Source: Solirubrobacter soli DSM 22325 (GTDB taxonomy: Bacteria > Actinomycetota > Thermoleophilia > Solirubrobacterales > Solirubrobacteraceae). From it: a stretch of DNA of 64,000 nucleotides. The notes beneath the pieces were generated by a model. That model ran no database searches. It saw only the letters and a program-made list of their open reading frames with translations, and had not been told where the DNA came from. Position numbers and translations under genes: made by a program. Every line of letters begins with the position of its first letter. The first letter of the stretch is position 1. Location: NCBI RefSeq assembly GCF_000423665.1, contig NZ_AUIK01000016.1, positions 248,001-312,000 on the forward strand, written 5' to 3'. Below are positions 8,589-16,799 of the stretch, piece after piece.

Positions 8589-9326
8589 ATGACCATGACG
8601 CTCGAGGAGCGTGAGACGTACGTCGCCGCGCGTCGGCTGGACGCGCACGAGCGCTTGATCAACGCCCAGGCGTTCATCGCGTCGGCCACGGTGCTCGCCG
8701 GGGAGCTCCGGGAGGCGGGTCGCGCCGAGGAGGCGTTGGCGCTGGCCGAGGAGAGCCTGACGATGTGTCGGCGGCGGTTCGCCCGCCGTCGTCGCTACTG
8801 GGACATGCTGCCCCGATGTCTCGAGGTCGTCGCCGAACACCGGCGCGCCCAGGGACAACGATCCGCCGCGCTGCAGGCGACCCAGGAGGCGGCGGCGATC
8901 CGGCGCAAGCGCGGGTTCTCCGGCCGTCACCGCGATCAAGCCTTCGCGGTCGGCAGCTGCCTGTGGGACCTGACGGACGACCTGCGGGCGGTCGGGCGGG
9001 CCGACGATGCGGTCGCGGCCGCCCGAGAGGCGATCCCGGCGTGGGCGTGCGGCGCCGTCGAGCTTCCGAACATGCGCGGCGCGGTCGGCGTCAGCTACGA
9101 CAAGCTCTCGCGCGCCCTCGGCGACGCCGGGCAGTGGCCGGAAGCACTGGTCGCGAGCCGCGAGGCCGTCGCGATCCTCTCAGAGGAGCCGCCGACCGCG
9201 GACCTCGCCGACAGCCTGACGCAACTCGCGACCGTGCTGGCCACCCTCGGACAGGACGACGAAGCCCGCCGCGCTCGCGAGCAGGCGTCGGCGATCAGTC
9301 AGGACGAGCACTCGCCGAGCCCCTAG
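8589..9326 (+). CDS. TPR-repeat protein
   Basis: A 245-residue, almost fully helical protein with tetratricopeptide pattern: repeated A-x-x-L-A-x-E-L-x-x-x-G-R-x-x-E-A units around residues 28-60, 70-100, 118-145 and 165-230. No enzyme motif or membrane segment is seen. The sequence resembles the C-terminal TPR array of the AfsR-type regulator directly upstream on the same strand, so it may be a partner or a detached duplicate of that sensor domain. This is inference from similarity of composition and position. ATG codons at 8589 and 8595 are both possible starts. Confidence 0.7.
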   Translation: MTMTLEERETYVAARRLDAHERLINAQAFIASATVLAGELREAGRAEEALALAEESLTMCRRRFARRRRYWDMLPRCLEVVAEHRRAQGQRSAALQATQEAAAIRRKRGFSGRHRDQAFAVGSCLWDLTDDLRAVGRADDAVAAAREAIPAWACGAVELPNMRGAVGVSYDKLSRALGDAGQWPEALVASREAVAILSEEPPTADLADSLTQLATVLATLGQDDEARRAREQASAISQDEHSPSP

Positions 9327-9341
9327 CTCCGCGTTGCGTAC

Positions 9342-9905
9342 TCAGCGCCTGGTCTCGTACCTGGTCAGGAGCACGCCGTCGGGAAACGTCCGGGTCTCCA
9401 CCAGCTTGAGTTTCACCCAGTTGTCCAGGGCGGTGAAGAACGGTGTGCCGCCGCCCACCAGGACCGGGTGGGTGACGATCGCGTACTCGTCGATCAGCCC
9501 CGCCCGCATGGCCGCCGCGGCGAGGGTGGCGCTGGCGACGTCCATGTCACCGCCGTCCTCGGCCTTGAGCCGGGTGATCTCGGCGACCGCGTCGCCCGTG
9601 ACCAGGCGGGCGTTCCAGCCGACCGCATCGATCGTGGAGGAGAACACCACCTTGGGCATGTCCCGCCAGCGGCGGGCGTACTCGATGTGCGCCGGTGTGG
9701 CGCCGGGCTGCTGGTCGGCGGTCGGCCAGTGGGAGCTCATCCCCTCCCACAGCTTGCGCCCGTACAGCGCCAGGCCCGTCGCCCCGACCCGGTCGGACCA
9801 CCACTGGAAGAGCTCGTCGCTCGGCAGGCTCCAGCCGAGGTCGTCGCCGGGCGCGGCGATGTAGCCGTCCAGGGTCACGTTCATGGCATAGGTCAGTTTC
9901 CGCAT
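9342..9905 (-). CDS. DHFR-fold reductase (RibD C-terminal-like)
   Basis: A 187-residue dihydrofolate-reductase-fold protein of the RibD C-terminal family: N-terminal LTYAMNVTLDGYIA, central LALYGRKLWEGM, KVVFSSTID, and the C-terminal HPVLVGGGTPFF loop. The family uses NADPH, but few members have known substrates and they are distinct from housekeeping FolA, which is shorter and lacks the GGGTPFF end. It sits between the convergent TPR gene and the MarR gene on the same strand, 83 bases downstream of it, so MarR may control it. A second, divergent paralogue lies at 16796-17323. Confidence 0.85.
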   Translation of the reverse strand: MRKLTYAMNVTLDGYIAAPGDDLGWSLPSDELFQWWSDRVGATGLALYGRKLWEGMSSHWPTADQQPGATPAHIEYARRWRDMPKVVFSSTIDAVGWNARLVTGDAVAEITRLKAEDGGDMDVASATLAAAAMRAGLIDEYAIVTHPVLVGGGTPFFTALDNWVKLKLVETRTFPDGVLLTRYETRR

Positions 9906-9988
9906 GGCGTCAGCCTCCCGGGAGTCGGTATCGGGCGTAGAGACGAACAGGGCGCCGGAAACTCATCGGTGAGGCCACACCGAGGGAT

Positions 9989-10438
9989 TCAGGACCGCGT
10001 GCTTGCGGAAGTGGCGCGCGTGAGCAACTCGCGCAGTTGGGCGGCCTCGCGGTCGTCGAGATCGGCGAGCAGCTCTCGTTCGGCAGCGTCGCTGGCGTGC
10101 GTCGCCTGTTGGAGCGTGGCGTGGCCCGCGTCGGTGAGCAGGATGACGTTGCGGCGTCGGTCCTCGGTGTCCGGGCGGCGCGCGACCAGCTGCTTGCTCT
10201 CGAGCGAGTCGAGGAGGCCGACCATCGTCGTGCGGTCGATCCCCAGGCGCGCGGCCGCCTCCTGCTGGGACTCGGGCTCGCGGCCGTCGAGGAACAGGAG
10301 CACCGCCAGCTCACGGGCGCTGATGCCGGCCGGCCCGAGGTGCTGCTCATGCAGGGTCTCGAGGTCCACCAGGGCGCGCTTGAGCAGGTAGGTGAGCCGG
10401 CGGCTGAGCCCGGGCCCGAGGTCGTCCTCTCTGGCCAT
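9989..10438 (-). CDS. MarR-family transcriptional regulator
   Basis: A 149-residue winged-helix regulator of the MarR family. The core wHTH spans residues about 40-105: ISARELAVLLFLDG, AAARLGIDRTTMVGLLDSLE and the wing ARRPDTEDRRRNVILLT. These proteins are dimers that repress adjacent genes and release DNA on binding small aromatic or oxidant ligands. The gene is divergent from an NAD-dependent epimerase, and the intervening region holds an 11-bp perfect inverted repeat, the likely operator. The DHFR-like reductase follows on the same strand. All structural elements appear intact. Confidence 0.9.
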   Translation of the reverse strand: MAREDDLGPGLSRRLTYLLKRALVDLETLHEQHLGPAGISARELAVLLFLDGREPESQQEAAARLGIDRTTMVGLLDSLESKQLVARRPDTEDRRRNVILLTDAGHATLQQATHASDAAERELLADLDDREAAQLRELLTRATSASTRS

Positions 10439-10459
10439 GCGGCAATTCTACTGCTAGGC

Positions 10460-10484
10460 TGATCGTCAGTAACACTGACGATCA
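10460..10484. promoter_or_regulatory. Perfect inverted repeat, probable MarR operator
   Basis: Arms TGATCGTCAGT and ACTGACGATCA are exact inverted copies separated by AAC. The site lies 22 bases before the MarR start and 16 bases before the preferred epimerase start, so a dimer bound here would cover both divergent promoters. The size and symmetry suit a MarR dimer. Binding is inferred. Confidence 0.75.
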
Positions 10485-10499
10485 TGGACGGAGATGATC

Positions 10500-11318
10500 A
10501 TGACCGCTGTTCTTCTCACCGGCGCGACCGGCCTCGTCGGCTCGCGTCTGCTCCCGCGCTTGGCTGAGGCCGGCTTCGACTGCCGCGCGCTCGTCCGGAG
10601 TGACGTCGCGCTCCCGGCCGGCGTGACCGGTGTGCGCGCCGATCTCGGTGACCCCGGTTCGCTCCGGGAAGCGGTCGAGGGCGTCGACGCCGTCGTCCAC
10701 CTCGCGGCGCTGTTCCGGACCGGCGACGAGGACGCCATCTGGCGGGCCAACCGCGACGGCACCCGTCACCTGATCGACGCCGCCAAGACCTACGCGCCAC
10801 AGGCCCGCTTCGTGATGGCCAGCACCGGCAACGTCTACGACGCCGATGCCCAGCGCCCGGGCCGCGAGGACGACACGGCCACCCCGACGGCCGCCTATCC
10901 CGCGAGCAAGCTGGCCGCCGAGGCGCTGCTGCGCGACAGCGGCCTGACCTGGGCGATCCTGCGCCTCCCGTTCGTCTATGGCGACGGCGACGGGCACATC
11001 GCGTCGATCCCCGCACTGGCCCCGCGCTTCGGCCTGCATCCCGCCCACACCTACTCCGTCGCGCACCACCGCGATGTCGCGATCGCCATCCGACTCGCGT
11101 TGACCGGGGCCATGGACGGCCGCATCGTCAACATCACCGACGACGCGCCCGTGACCGTCTACGAGCTGGCCCAGTACGCGGGCAACCCGCTCCAGGGCTC
11201 GGCAGACCCACTGACGAACCCCTGGTCAGGTCGCATGGACGGATCGCTCGCGCGAGAACTCGGCTTCGAGCCGACGGTGCCGACCATCCACGCGGCCGCC
11301 CGCGAGGGAATCCTCTAG
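10500..11318 (+). CDS. NAD(P)-dependent epimerase/dehydratase family protein
   Basis: A 272-residue extended short-chain dehydrogenase. The Rossmann motif is TGATGLVGS near residue 7, followed by ASTGNVYD and the YPASKLAAE segment that carries the catalytic Tyr and Lys (YxxxK), then an LRLPFVYGDGD substrate loop. The family oxidises or epimerises nucleotide sugars or reduces related ketones. ATG at 10500 is preferred to ATG 10494, because GGAG at 10490-10493 then has 6-base spacing. It is divergent from MarR behind the palindrome, so it is probably MarR-regulated. No sugar-biosynthesis genes adjoin it, so the substrate is unknown. Confidence 0.85.
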   Translation: MTAVLLTGATGLVGSRLLPRLAEAGFDCRALVRSDVALPAGVTGVRADLGDPGSLREAVEGVDAVVHLAALFRTGDEDAIWRANRDGTRHLIDAAKTYAPQARFVMASTGNVYDADAQRPGREDDTATPTAAYPASKLAAEALLRDSGLTWAILRLPFVYGDGDGHIASIPALAPRFGLHPAHTYSVAHHRDVAIAIRLALTGAMDGRIVNITDDAPVTVYELAQYAGNPLQGSADPLTNPWSGRMDGSLARELGFEPTVPTIHAAAREGIL

Positions 11319-11378
11319 CACTTGGTCGAGCCGGTTCACGGCCGACGTTGACCGGATCGATGGCGTCGCGTACGGTCG

Positions 11379-14102
11379 GTGGAGGTGGTCGTCGGCCGGG
11401 AAAACGAGCTCCACGCGCTCGATGGGCTGGTCGCGGACCTGGTCGCAGGGCGGGGCCGGACGCTGGTCGTGCGCGGCGAGCCGGGAGCTGGGAAGACAGC
11501 CTTGCTCGAGGCCGCGGTGGAGCGCTGTCCGCCGAGCGTGACGGTGCTGCGCGCGCGGGGGGTCGAGAGCGAGGTCGAGCTTGCGTTCGCGGCGCTCCGC
11601 GATCTGCTCGGGCCGGTCGCGGACGCGCGCGCGACGCTGCCGGCGCCTCAGGCCGCGGCGCTCGCGGGGGCGCTGGTCCTCGGGCCGCCGCAGCCGGGCG
11701 AGCGCTTTGCCGTGTGCGCGGCGACGCTCGGGCTGCTGCGTGCGGTCGCCGAGCGGGGGCCGGTCCTGGCGGTTGTCGATGACGCCCATTGGCTCGACGC
11801 TCCTTCGCTTGAGTGCGTGCGGTACGCGGCGCGGCGTTCGCAGGGCTCGGTGGCGTTCGTGCTCGCAACGCGGGACGCCGACGATGACGCCGCGATGCCC
11901 ACGCTGTCGCTCGGCCCGCTCGCGCGCCCGGACGCGCTGGCGCTCCTGAAGCGCGTGGCGCCCGACCTCGCCGCGCCGACCGCCGCGGCGCTCGCCGACG
12001 CCGCGGCGGGCAGCCCGCTTGCGCTGGTCGAGCTGCCGGCAACGCTCACCGCCGGACAGCGGACCGGGCGGGCGCCGCTCGAGTTGCCACTCGCGCCCGG
12101 GGGGCGCCTGCAGGCCGCGTTCGGTGCGCGCCTTGCCGGCGTGTCCGCCGCGGCGCGTTCGGTGCTGCTCGTCGCGGCGCTCTACGAAGGCGACGATCTG
12201 ACCACGATCGCGGCGGCGTCGGCGCGCGCGGGCACGGACTCGCGGCTGCTCGAGGCCGCCGAGGCGGCGGGTCTCGTGCGGCTCGATTCCGAGTGCCTTA
12301 GGTTCGTCCACCCGCTCGCGCGTGGCGCAGTGCGCGGCGCTGCGACGCCAGGCGAGTGCCGCGTGGTGCACCGGGCGCTTGCCGGTGCGCTCGACGGCGA
12401 GCGGCGAGCCTGGCACTTGGCGGCGGCCACGGTCGGCACGGACGAGGCAGTCGCGGCGGAGCTCGAACAGACGGCGGGTGCCGCCGCCGCGCGCCGCGGC
12501 TTCGCGTCGGCGGCTGCGGCGGCGGAGCGCGCCGCGCAGCTGTCGCCGGCCGGCGCGGCGCGTGCCCGACGGCTGCTGCTCGCGGGCGAGACGGCTGGTG
12601 CGGCGGGCATGCCCGAGCGGGCGGCGACATTGCTCGAGAAGGCGGCGCGGGCGGCCGTCGAGGAACCGATGCGGGCCCGCGCCCAGCATCGGCGCGGCCT
12701 GGTGATGTTGTGGAGTGGGGCGGTCGAGGAGGCGGTCGGACTGCTCGTGGCGGAGGCCGACCGGGTCTCCCAGTCTGCCCCTGAGCAGGGAGCCGCGATG
12801 CTGGCGGACGCCGCCGCCGCGTGTACCGCCGCCCGTGGCAATCGGCATGCGCTGGTCCTGGCCGAGCGTGCGGTCGCGCTGCTTCCTGGGGTCGCTGCGG
12901 AGACGCGGGCTCATGTGCTGGCGATCCACGGCTACGTGCTCGTTCTGCGGGGGCAGACGGCCCGCGCGCTGCCGGTGCTGGCCGAGGCCGCGCGGTTGGG
13001 TGCGGACGTGGACGAGCTCGAGCCGGCGGCGCAGTGGAAGCATCTCCTGCTGCGGATGCGCATCCCCGCCGATGAGCTCGAGGGCGCGCGGGCCGAGAGC
13101 CTGCGCCTGTGCGAGCGTGCGCGCGGGGCCGGGGCGCTGGCCGTGCTGGGCGGAGCGCTCGTCGTCGCTGCCGACGCTGCCTGGCGCCTTGGCGACTGGG
13201 AAGGCGCCGACGCCGCGGCCGTCGAGGCCATCCGCGTCGCCGAGGACACGGGGCACGGCGTCTGGCGCGGCCTTGCGCTCGGCGTGCGGGCGCGCCTCAC
13301 CGCGGCACGCGGTGAGGAGCAGGAATGTCGGCGCACGGCGACGGAAGCGCTCGCGCTGGCATCGGCAAGCGGGATGATCTCGGGCCGCCGCTATGCGTAC
13401 GGCGCGCTCGGCTTCCTCGAACTCGGCCTTGGCCACGTCAATGCCGCGATCGTTCAGCTGGAGGCCGTTGAACGCATCAGCGCGCAGCTCGGCGTCGAGG
13501 AACCCACGACGGTGCCGTGGGCACCGGATCTCGTCGAGGCCTACGCGCGCGCCGGGCGCGATGCCGACGCGCGGCGCGTATGCGCGACGCTCGCCGGCCA
13601 GGTGCGGTCCAGCGGTTCGGTATCTGCGGCTGCGGCGCTGGCCCGCTGCCGCGGGCTGCTGTCAGATGACTTCGATGCGGCGTTCGCGGAGGCGCTCGCG
13701 CTCGATGCTCGGTGCCCGCAGCCTTTCGAGCGTGCCCGCACACTGCTCTGCCTCGGGCAGCGCCAGCGGCGGGCGGCGCGGCGCGCGGAGGCTCGTGAGC
13801 GGCTGCGGGAAGCGCGCGACGCGTTCGCCCGGCTCGGCGCCGCGGCGTGGGAGGCGCAGGCGGCTCACGAGCTGCGCGCCGCGGGAGGCCGACGCCGCGG
13901 CGCCCGCGCCCAGACGCTGACGCCGCAGGAGCGGCGAGTCGTCGCCGCCGTGCAGCGAGGCGCTTCCAATCGCGAGATCGCCGCCGAGCTGTTTCTCGCC
14001 GAGAAGACGATCGAGTTCCACCTCCATCACGTGTACCGCAAGCTCGGCGTGCGCTCGCGCACGCAACTCGTCGCTCACATCACGCGCCAGGGATTCCCCT
14101 AG
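11379..14102 (+). CDS. LuxR-family regulator with AAA ATPase domain (LAL-type)
   Basis: A 907-residue regulator of the large ATP-binding LuxR type. An N-terminal ATPase has Walker A GEPGAGKTAL near residues 33-42, VVDDAHWLD as Walker B near 128 and an ATRDADDD sensor stretch. The middle 550 residues are an Ala-rich helical, TPR-like sensor array. The C-terminal ~60 residues are a LuxR HTH (LTPQERRVVAAV, NREIAAELFLAEKTIEFHLH, YRKLGVRSRTQLV). The GTG start is chosen at 11379; GTG 11385 is equally plausible. LAL regulators activate antibiotic or catabolic genes. No obvious target adjoins; the next gene is a secreted RTX-type protein. Confidence 0.9.
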   Translation: MEVVVGRENELHALDGLVADLVAGRGRTLVVRGEPGAGKTALLEAAVERCPPSVTVLRARGVESEVELAFAALRDLLGPVADARATLPAPQAAALAGALVLGPPQPGERFAVCAATLGLLRAVAERGPVLAVVDDAHWLDAPSLECVRYAARRSQGSVAFVLATRDADDDAAMPTLSLGPLARPDALALLKRVAPDLAAPTAAALADAAAGSPLALVELPATLTAGQRTGRAPLELPLAPGGRLQAAFGARLAGVSAAARSVLLVAALYEGDDLTTIAAASARAGTDSRLLEAAEAAGLVRLDSECLRFVHPLARGAVRGAATPGECRVVHRALAGALDGERRAWHLAAATVGTDEAVAAELEQTAGAAAARRGFASAAAAAERAAQLSPAGAARARRLLLAGETAGAAGMPERAATLLEKAARAAVEEPMRARAQHRRGLVMLWSGAVEEAVGLLVAEADRVSQSAPEQGAAMLADAAAACTAARGNRHALVLAERAVALLPGVAAETRAHVLAIHGYVLVLRGQTARALPVLAEAARLGADVDELEPAAQWKHLLLRMRIPADELEGARAESLRLCERARGAGALAVLGGALVVAADAAWRLGDWEGADAAAVEAIRVAEDTGHGVWRGLALGVRARLTAARGEEQECRRTATEALALASASGMISGRRYAYGALGFLELGLGHVNAAIVQLEAVERISAQLGVEEPTTVPWAPDLVEAYARAGRDADARRVCATLAGQVRSSGSVSAAAALARCRGLLSDDFDAAFAEALALDARCPQPFERARTLLCLGQRQRRAARRAEARERLREARDAFARLGAAAWEAQAAHELRAAGGRRRGARAQTLTPQERRVVAAVQRGASNREIAAELFLAEKTIEFHLHHVYRKLGVRSRTQLVAHITRQGFP

Positions 14103-14199
14103 GCCTCAAGCTCGACGCGGAATGCGCACCCGGCGCCCGCGTCTCCCCGTCTGACGCGATCGGCCCGACGGGCCTCCCGCGACGAACAAGGGATACATC

Positions 14200-15132
14200 T
14201 TGCGCTTCATCGGCATCATCGCGGTCGCCGCTTCGGCGACCGCCATCACCGGGGCCGGCATCGCGGGCGCCCAGGTCGAGCCGGACCCGACCAGTCGCTG
14301 CGAACTCGCGATCGAGCAGGAGCCCGGCACGAACGTCGTCCGCGGCCCCAACTTCGCCGGCCAGATGGTCGGCACGCGCGATCGCGACATCATGATCGGC
14401 ACCGACAAGGGCGACACCATCAGCGGCCGCGGAGGCGACGACCTCATCTGCGGCCAGGGCGGCGACGACATCATCAAGCCCGGCAACGGCAACGACACGA
14501 TCTTCGCCGGCGGGGACCGCGACGTCGTCCGAGCGTCGAGCGGCGACGACATCATCGCCGGCGGCGAGAAGAACGACGTGCTCAACGGTGGGCCCGGCGA
14601 CGACACGGTCGACGGCGAAGCCGGCGACGACACGATCAACGGCGGCCCCGGCGCCGACGACCTCAACGGCGGCGAAGACGACGACACGGTCGACGGCGGC
14701 GCCGGCAACGACGGACAAGGCCCCGATCAGCTCGACGGCGGGCCCGGCGAGGACACCGTCAGTGGCGGCTCAGGCGCCGACGTCGTGCATGGCGGGGTCG
14801 ACGACGACCGCGTCGACGGCGGCCGCGGGCAGGACGACGTCTTCGGCGACGACGACGACGATGACATCCGCGGCGGGCCGGGTCGCGACTTCCTCCACGG
14901 CTCGACGGGCAACGACAATATGTCCGGGGGCGCCGGCAACGACCAGCTCAACGGCGACGCCGGCAACGACAACCTCTTCGGTGGCCCCGACGACGACACC
15001 GGCTTGTTCGGCGGCGACAACGACGACGTCCTCAATGGCGGGAGTGGCAGCGACGCGCCCTGCGAGGCGGCCGACGCGGTCGACAAGGACGGCGTGCCCG
15101 ACAACGACGCCACCCCGGTCAACTGCGAGTAA
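14200..15132 (+). CDS. Secreted RTX-type calcium-binding repeat protein
   Basis: A 310-residue exported protein. Residues 1-25 are a signal peptide (RFIGIIAVAASATAIT, cleavage after AGA). Residues about 55-285 are a run of some two dozen nonapeptides of the form GGxGxDxUx (GGPGDDTVD, GGAGNDQLN, GGDNDDVLN), the calcium-binding beta-roll of RTX proteins. A short tail has paired cysteines (PCEAADAVDKDG, PVNCE) that could disulfide-bond. The TTG start is supported by AAGGGA six bases upstream and by the signal peptide. In this Gram-positive background it would leave by Sec rather than by a type I secretion signal. No enzymatic domain is present, so it is probably a structural or adhesive calcium-binding protein. 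Confidence 0.85.
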   Translation: MRFIGIIAVAASATAITGAGIAGAQVEPDPTSRCELAIEQEPGTNVVRGPNFAGQMVGTRDRDIMIGTDKGDTISGRGGDDLICGQGGDDIIKPGNGNDTIFAGGDRDVVRASSGDDIIAGGEKNDVLNGGPGDDTVDGEAGDDTINGGPGADDLNGGEDDDTVDGGAGNDGQGPDQLDGGPGEDTVSGGSGADVVHGGVDDDRVDGGRGQDDVFGDDDDDDIRGGPGRDFLHGSTGNDNMSGGAGNDQLNGDAGNDNLFGGPDDDTGLFGGDNDDVLNGGSGSDAPCEAADAVDKDGVPDNDATPVNCE

Positions 15133-15157
15133 AGACGCAAGCTCCCAGGAGGCCGAG

Positions 15158-15271
15158 ATGGCCCCGTACTGCCCGGCACACGACGTGATGAGGATCGGCG
15201 GCGCTGCCCATTGCGAGCGGCCCTCGCATGATGTCGGCGGCGCGTCGACGCTGCGCGTGCTCGGCCGATGA
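15158..15271 (+). CDS. 37-residue small protein with Cys/His pairs
   Basis: A short ORF with an exact AGGAGG at 15147-15152, five bases before its ATG, and a stop that overlaps the next gene's start (ATGA). It encodes 37 residues beginning MAPYCPAHDVM and including AAHCERPSHD, so it has two Cys and three His residues spaced like a small zinc site. The ideal ribosome site and coupling to the membrane protein downstream argue that it is translated. I recognise no family. It could be a coupling leader peptide rather than a functional protein. Confidence 0.5.
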   Translation: MAPYCPAHDVMRIGGAAHCERPSHDVGGASTLRVLGR

Positions 15272-15879
15272 CGAACGTCGCCCCTGCGCTCGGTGTGCTC
15301 GCCGGTGTTCTTGCCGTCATCGACGCCATCCCGTACGTGCGCGACACCCTCCGGCGGGCAACCACTCCGCACCGAGGCACGTGGCTGATCTGGGCCGTGC
15401 TGGCGATCGTCGCGTGCGCGTCACAGAGCGCCGATGGCGCCTCGTGGAGCCTGCTGATGCTCGCGACCCAGGCCGTCGTGACCACGCTCGTCTTCGTGCT
15501 CGCCATCCGGCTCGGCACCGGTGGGCTGAGCCGCGCCGACCTCATGCTGCTCGCGATCGCCGGCACCGGCGTCGCGGGATGGCTGCTCGCCGCTGCGCCG
15601 GTCGTCGCGACGGCGTGCATCGTGGTGGCCGACCTCGTGGCGGCGGCGATGATGGTGCCCAAGACCTGGCGCGATCCGGCCTCCGAGACGCTCTCCACGT
15701 TCGTCTGCGCGAGCCTGGGCGGCGCGCTGGCGTCCGCATCGGTCGGCGCGCTGGACCCCTCGCTGCTGGTCTACCCGCTCTACTTCTGCGCCGTCAACCT
15801 GGGGCTCGCGTTGCTGATCGCGCAGCGCCGCGCGACGCTCCGCGACAACCACGCGCAGCGACGCTCCGTCGCTCACTGA
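15268..15879 (+). CDS. Seven-segment membrane protein, SWEET/PQ-loop-like
   Basis: A 203-residue polytopic protein with about seven hydrophobic segments (roughly residues 5-24, 39-53, 60-82, 90-107, 109-130, 142-160, 166-184). The first is followed by DAIPYVRDTLRRATTPHRGTW, and PYV and the later MMVPKTWRDP resemble the proline-containing turns of PQ-loop/SWEET sugar or small-solute carriers, where two three-helix bundles are joined by a linker helix. The Pro motifs recur at matching places in the two halves. It is translationally coupled to a 37-residue ORF. Transport is inferred from topology; the substrate is unknown. Confidence 0.65.
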   Translation: MTNVAPALGVLAGVLAVIDAIPYVRDTLRRATTPHRGTWLIWAVLAIVACASQSADGASWSLLMLATQAVVTTLVFVLAIRLGTGGLSRADLMLLAIAGTGVAGWLLAAAPVVATACIVVADLVAAAMMVPKTWRDPASETLSTFVCASLGGALASASVGALDPSLLVYPLYFCAVNLGLALLIAQRRATLRDNHAQRRSVAH

Positions 15880-15958
15880 CATCGCAGGGAACGCTCTGCG
15901 CCCGGCCGTTGAAGCGGCGGCGGGGTCGGCCACCGAAGACCTCGTGAAAGGAAGCACC

Positions 15959-16165
15959 GTGTTCCAGAAGCACCTCAGTTACGCCAACGTCATCGGCAGC
16001 GTCGCGCTCTTCGTCGCGCTCGGCGGCAGTGCGGCGGCCGCTGCGCCGCAGATCCGCAAGGACGCGGTCCGGTCACCCGAGATCCAAGCGGACGCGGTTC
16101 GCTCGTCGGAGATCCGCGACGAGAGCATCACGCTCACCGACGACGCCCTCGACTCAACTGGCTGA
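15959..16165 (+). CDS. Short exported protein with the lineage-typical LSYANV...LFVALGG leader
   Basis: A 68-residue protein starting at GTG 15959, chosen because AAAGGAAG precedes it by four bases. The leader HLSYANVIGSVALFVALGGS followed by AAAAPQI is a signal sequence I associate with many secreted Thermoleophilia proteins. It is followed by two DAVRSPEIQA / DAVRSSEIRD units (residues about 33-54) and then an early stop. Normal relatives continue for 100-250 residues after such repeats. The following ~120 bases are open in other frames with no recognisable continuation, so this is either a genuine mini-protein or the 5' remnant of a truncated gene. Confidence 0.5.
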   Translation: MFQKHLSYANVIGSVALFVALGGSAAAAAPQIRKDAVRSPEIQADAVRSSEIRDESITLTDDALDSTG

Positions 16166-16439
16166 TCCAGGCCAAGGCCGACGTCCGCACCTTCGGCAGT
16201 CGGGCAGCGCCGGCGTGGATGAGATCGCTCCCACGAACGTGAAGCTGACCGGTCTCGAGGTCGGAGCCGTCACCGGCCCATGACCCCGATCGCGTGCTCA
16301 CACCGCACGGCACTTTGAGCCACGGGAGGGCTCCATTGCACATCTCGACGCCCGCGACGACGTACGTCCGTCGGGCGATGCCGCGGCGTGTGGTCCAGGA
16401 AACTCCCAACGGCGATGAATTCCCGGCGACCATCCGGTC
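16166..16439. other. Non-coding gap, possible gene remnant
   Basis: These 274 bases follow the early stop of the short leader-bearing gene. The first ~118 bases are open in a second frame that ends EIAPTNVKLTGLEVGAVTGP before TGA, which may be the displaced remainder of the same gene. The rest has no convincing reading frame, hairpin or promoter that I can see. Confidence 0.35.
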
Positions 16440-16799
16440 ATGCTTCTCATGACCCTGTTGACGCTCGCCGGAGCCGTCCATCCGACGGCCGCGCCTAGCA
16501 CGCCGCAGCCCGCCGAGGCGGTCGTGATCCGCTTCAAGGCCGACAAGACCCGCGACGGCACCTACCGCGCCGAGGCCACGCTGAAGGGCTGCAGCACACG
16601 CAGCTCGGGCACCCGCAACGCGGCGGCCAAGGGGCACGACGTGCGCCTTCGCATCCGCCCGCCTCGCTCCGGGTGGTGCGCCGGCACGTACAAGGCGACC
16701 GTGTACTTCAAGCAGGAGCAGCACTGCCCGCCGACGATCAGCTGCGGCGGCACCGCGGACGTCGCGATCGGTTCGACCCGCTTTACGGTGGGCGGATGA
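16440..16799 (+). CDS. Small secreted protein of unknown function
   Basis: A 119-residue protein with a short hydrophobic N-terminus (MLLMTLLTLAGAVHPTAA) resembling a signal peptide, then a compact domain containing four cysteines (KGCSTRSS, GWCAGTYKA, EQHCPPTISCGG) that could form two disulfides, and alternating beta-strand pattern (VVIRFKAD, YKATVYFKQ). Its stop overlaps the start of the DHFR-like gene (ATGA), so the two are coupled, an odd pairing of exported and cytoplasmic proteins. I do not recognise the family. Confidence 0.6.
   Translation: MLLMTLLTLAGAVHPTAAPSTPQPAEAVVIRFKADKTRDGTYRAEATLKGCSTRSSGTRNAAAKGHDVRLRIRPPRSGWCAGTYKATVYFKQEQHCPPTISCGGTADVAIGSTRFTVGG

Noticed and set aside
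9342-9905. FolA (housekeeping dihydrofolate reductase)
   Set aside because: The GGGTPFF end and lack of FolA active-site pattern place it in the RibD C-terminal-like group; there is no thyA neighbour.
14400-15060. Tandem DNA repeat or CRISPR array
   Set aside because: The periodic GGCGGC...GACGAC pattern is the coding of RTX nonapeptides; there are no spacers of uniform length.
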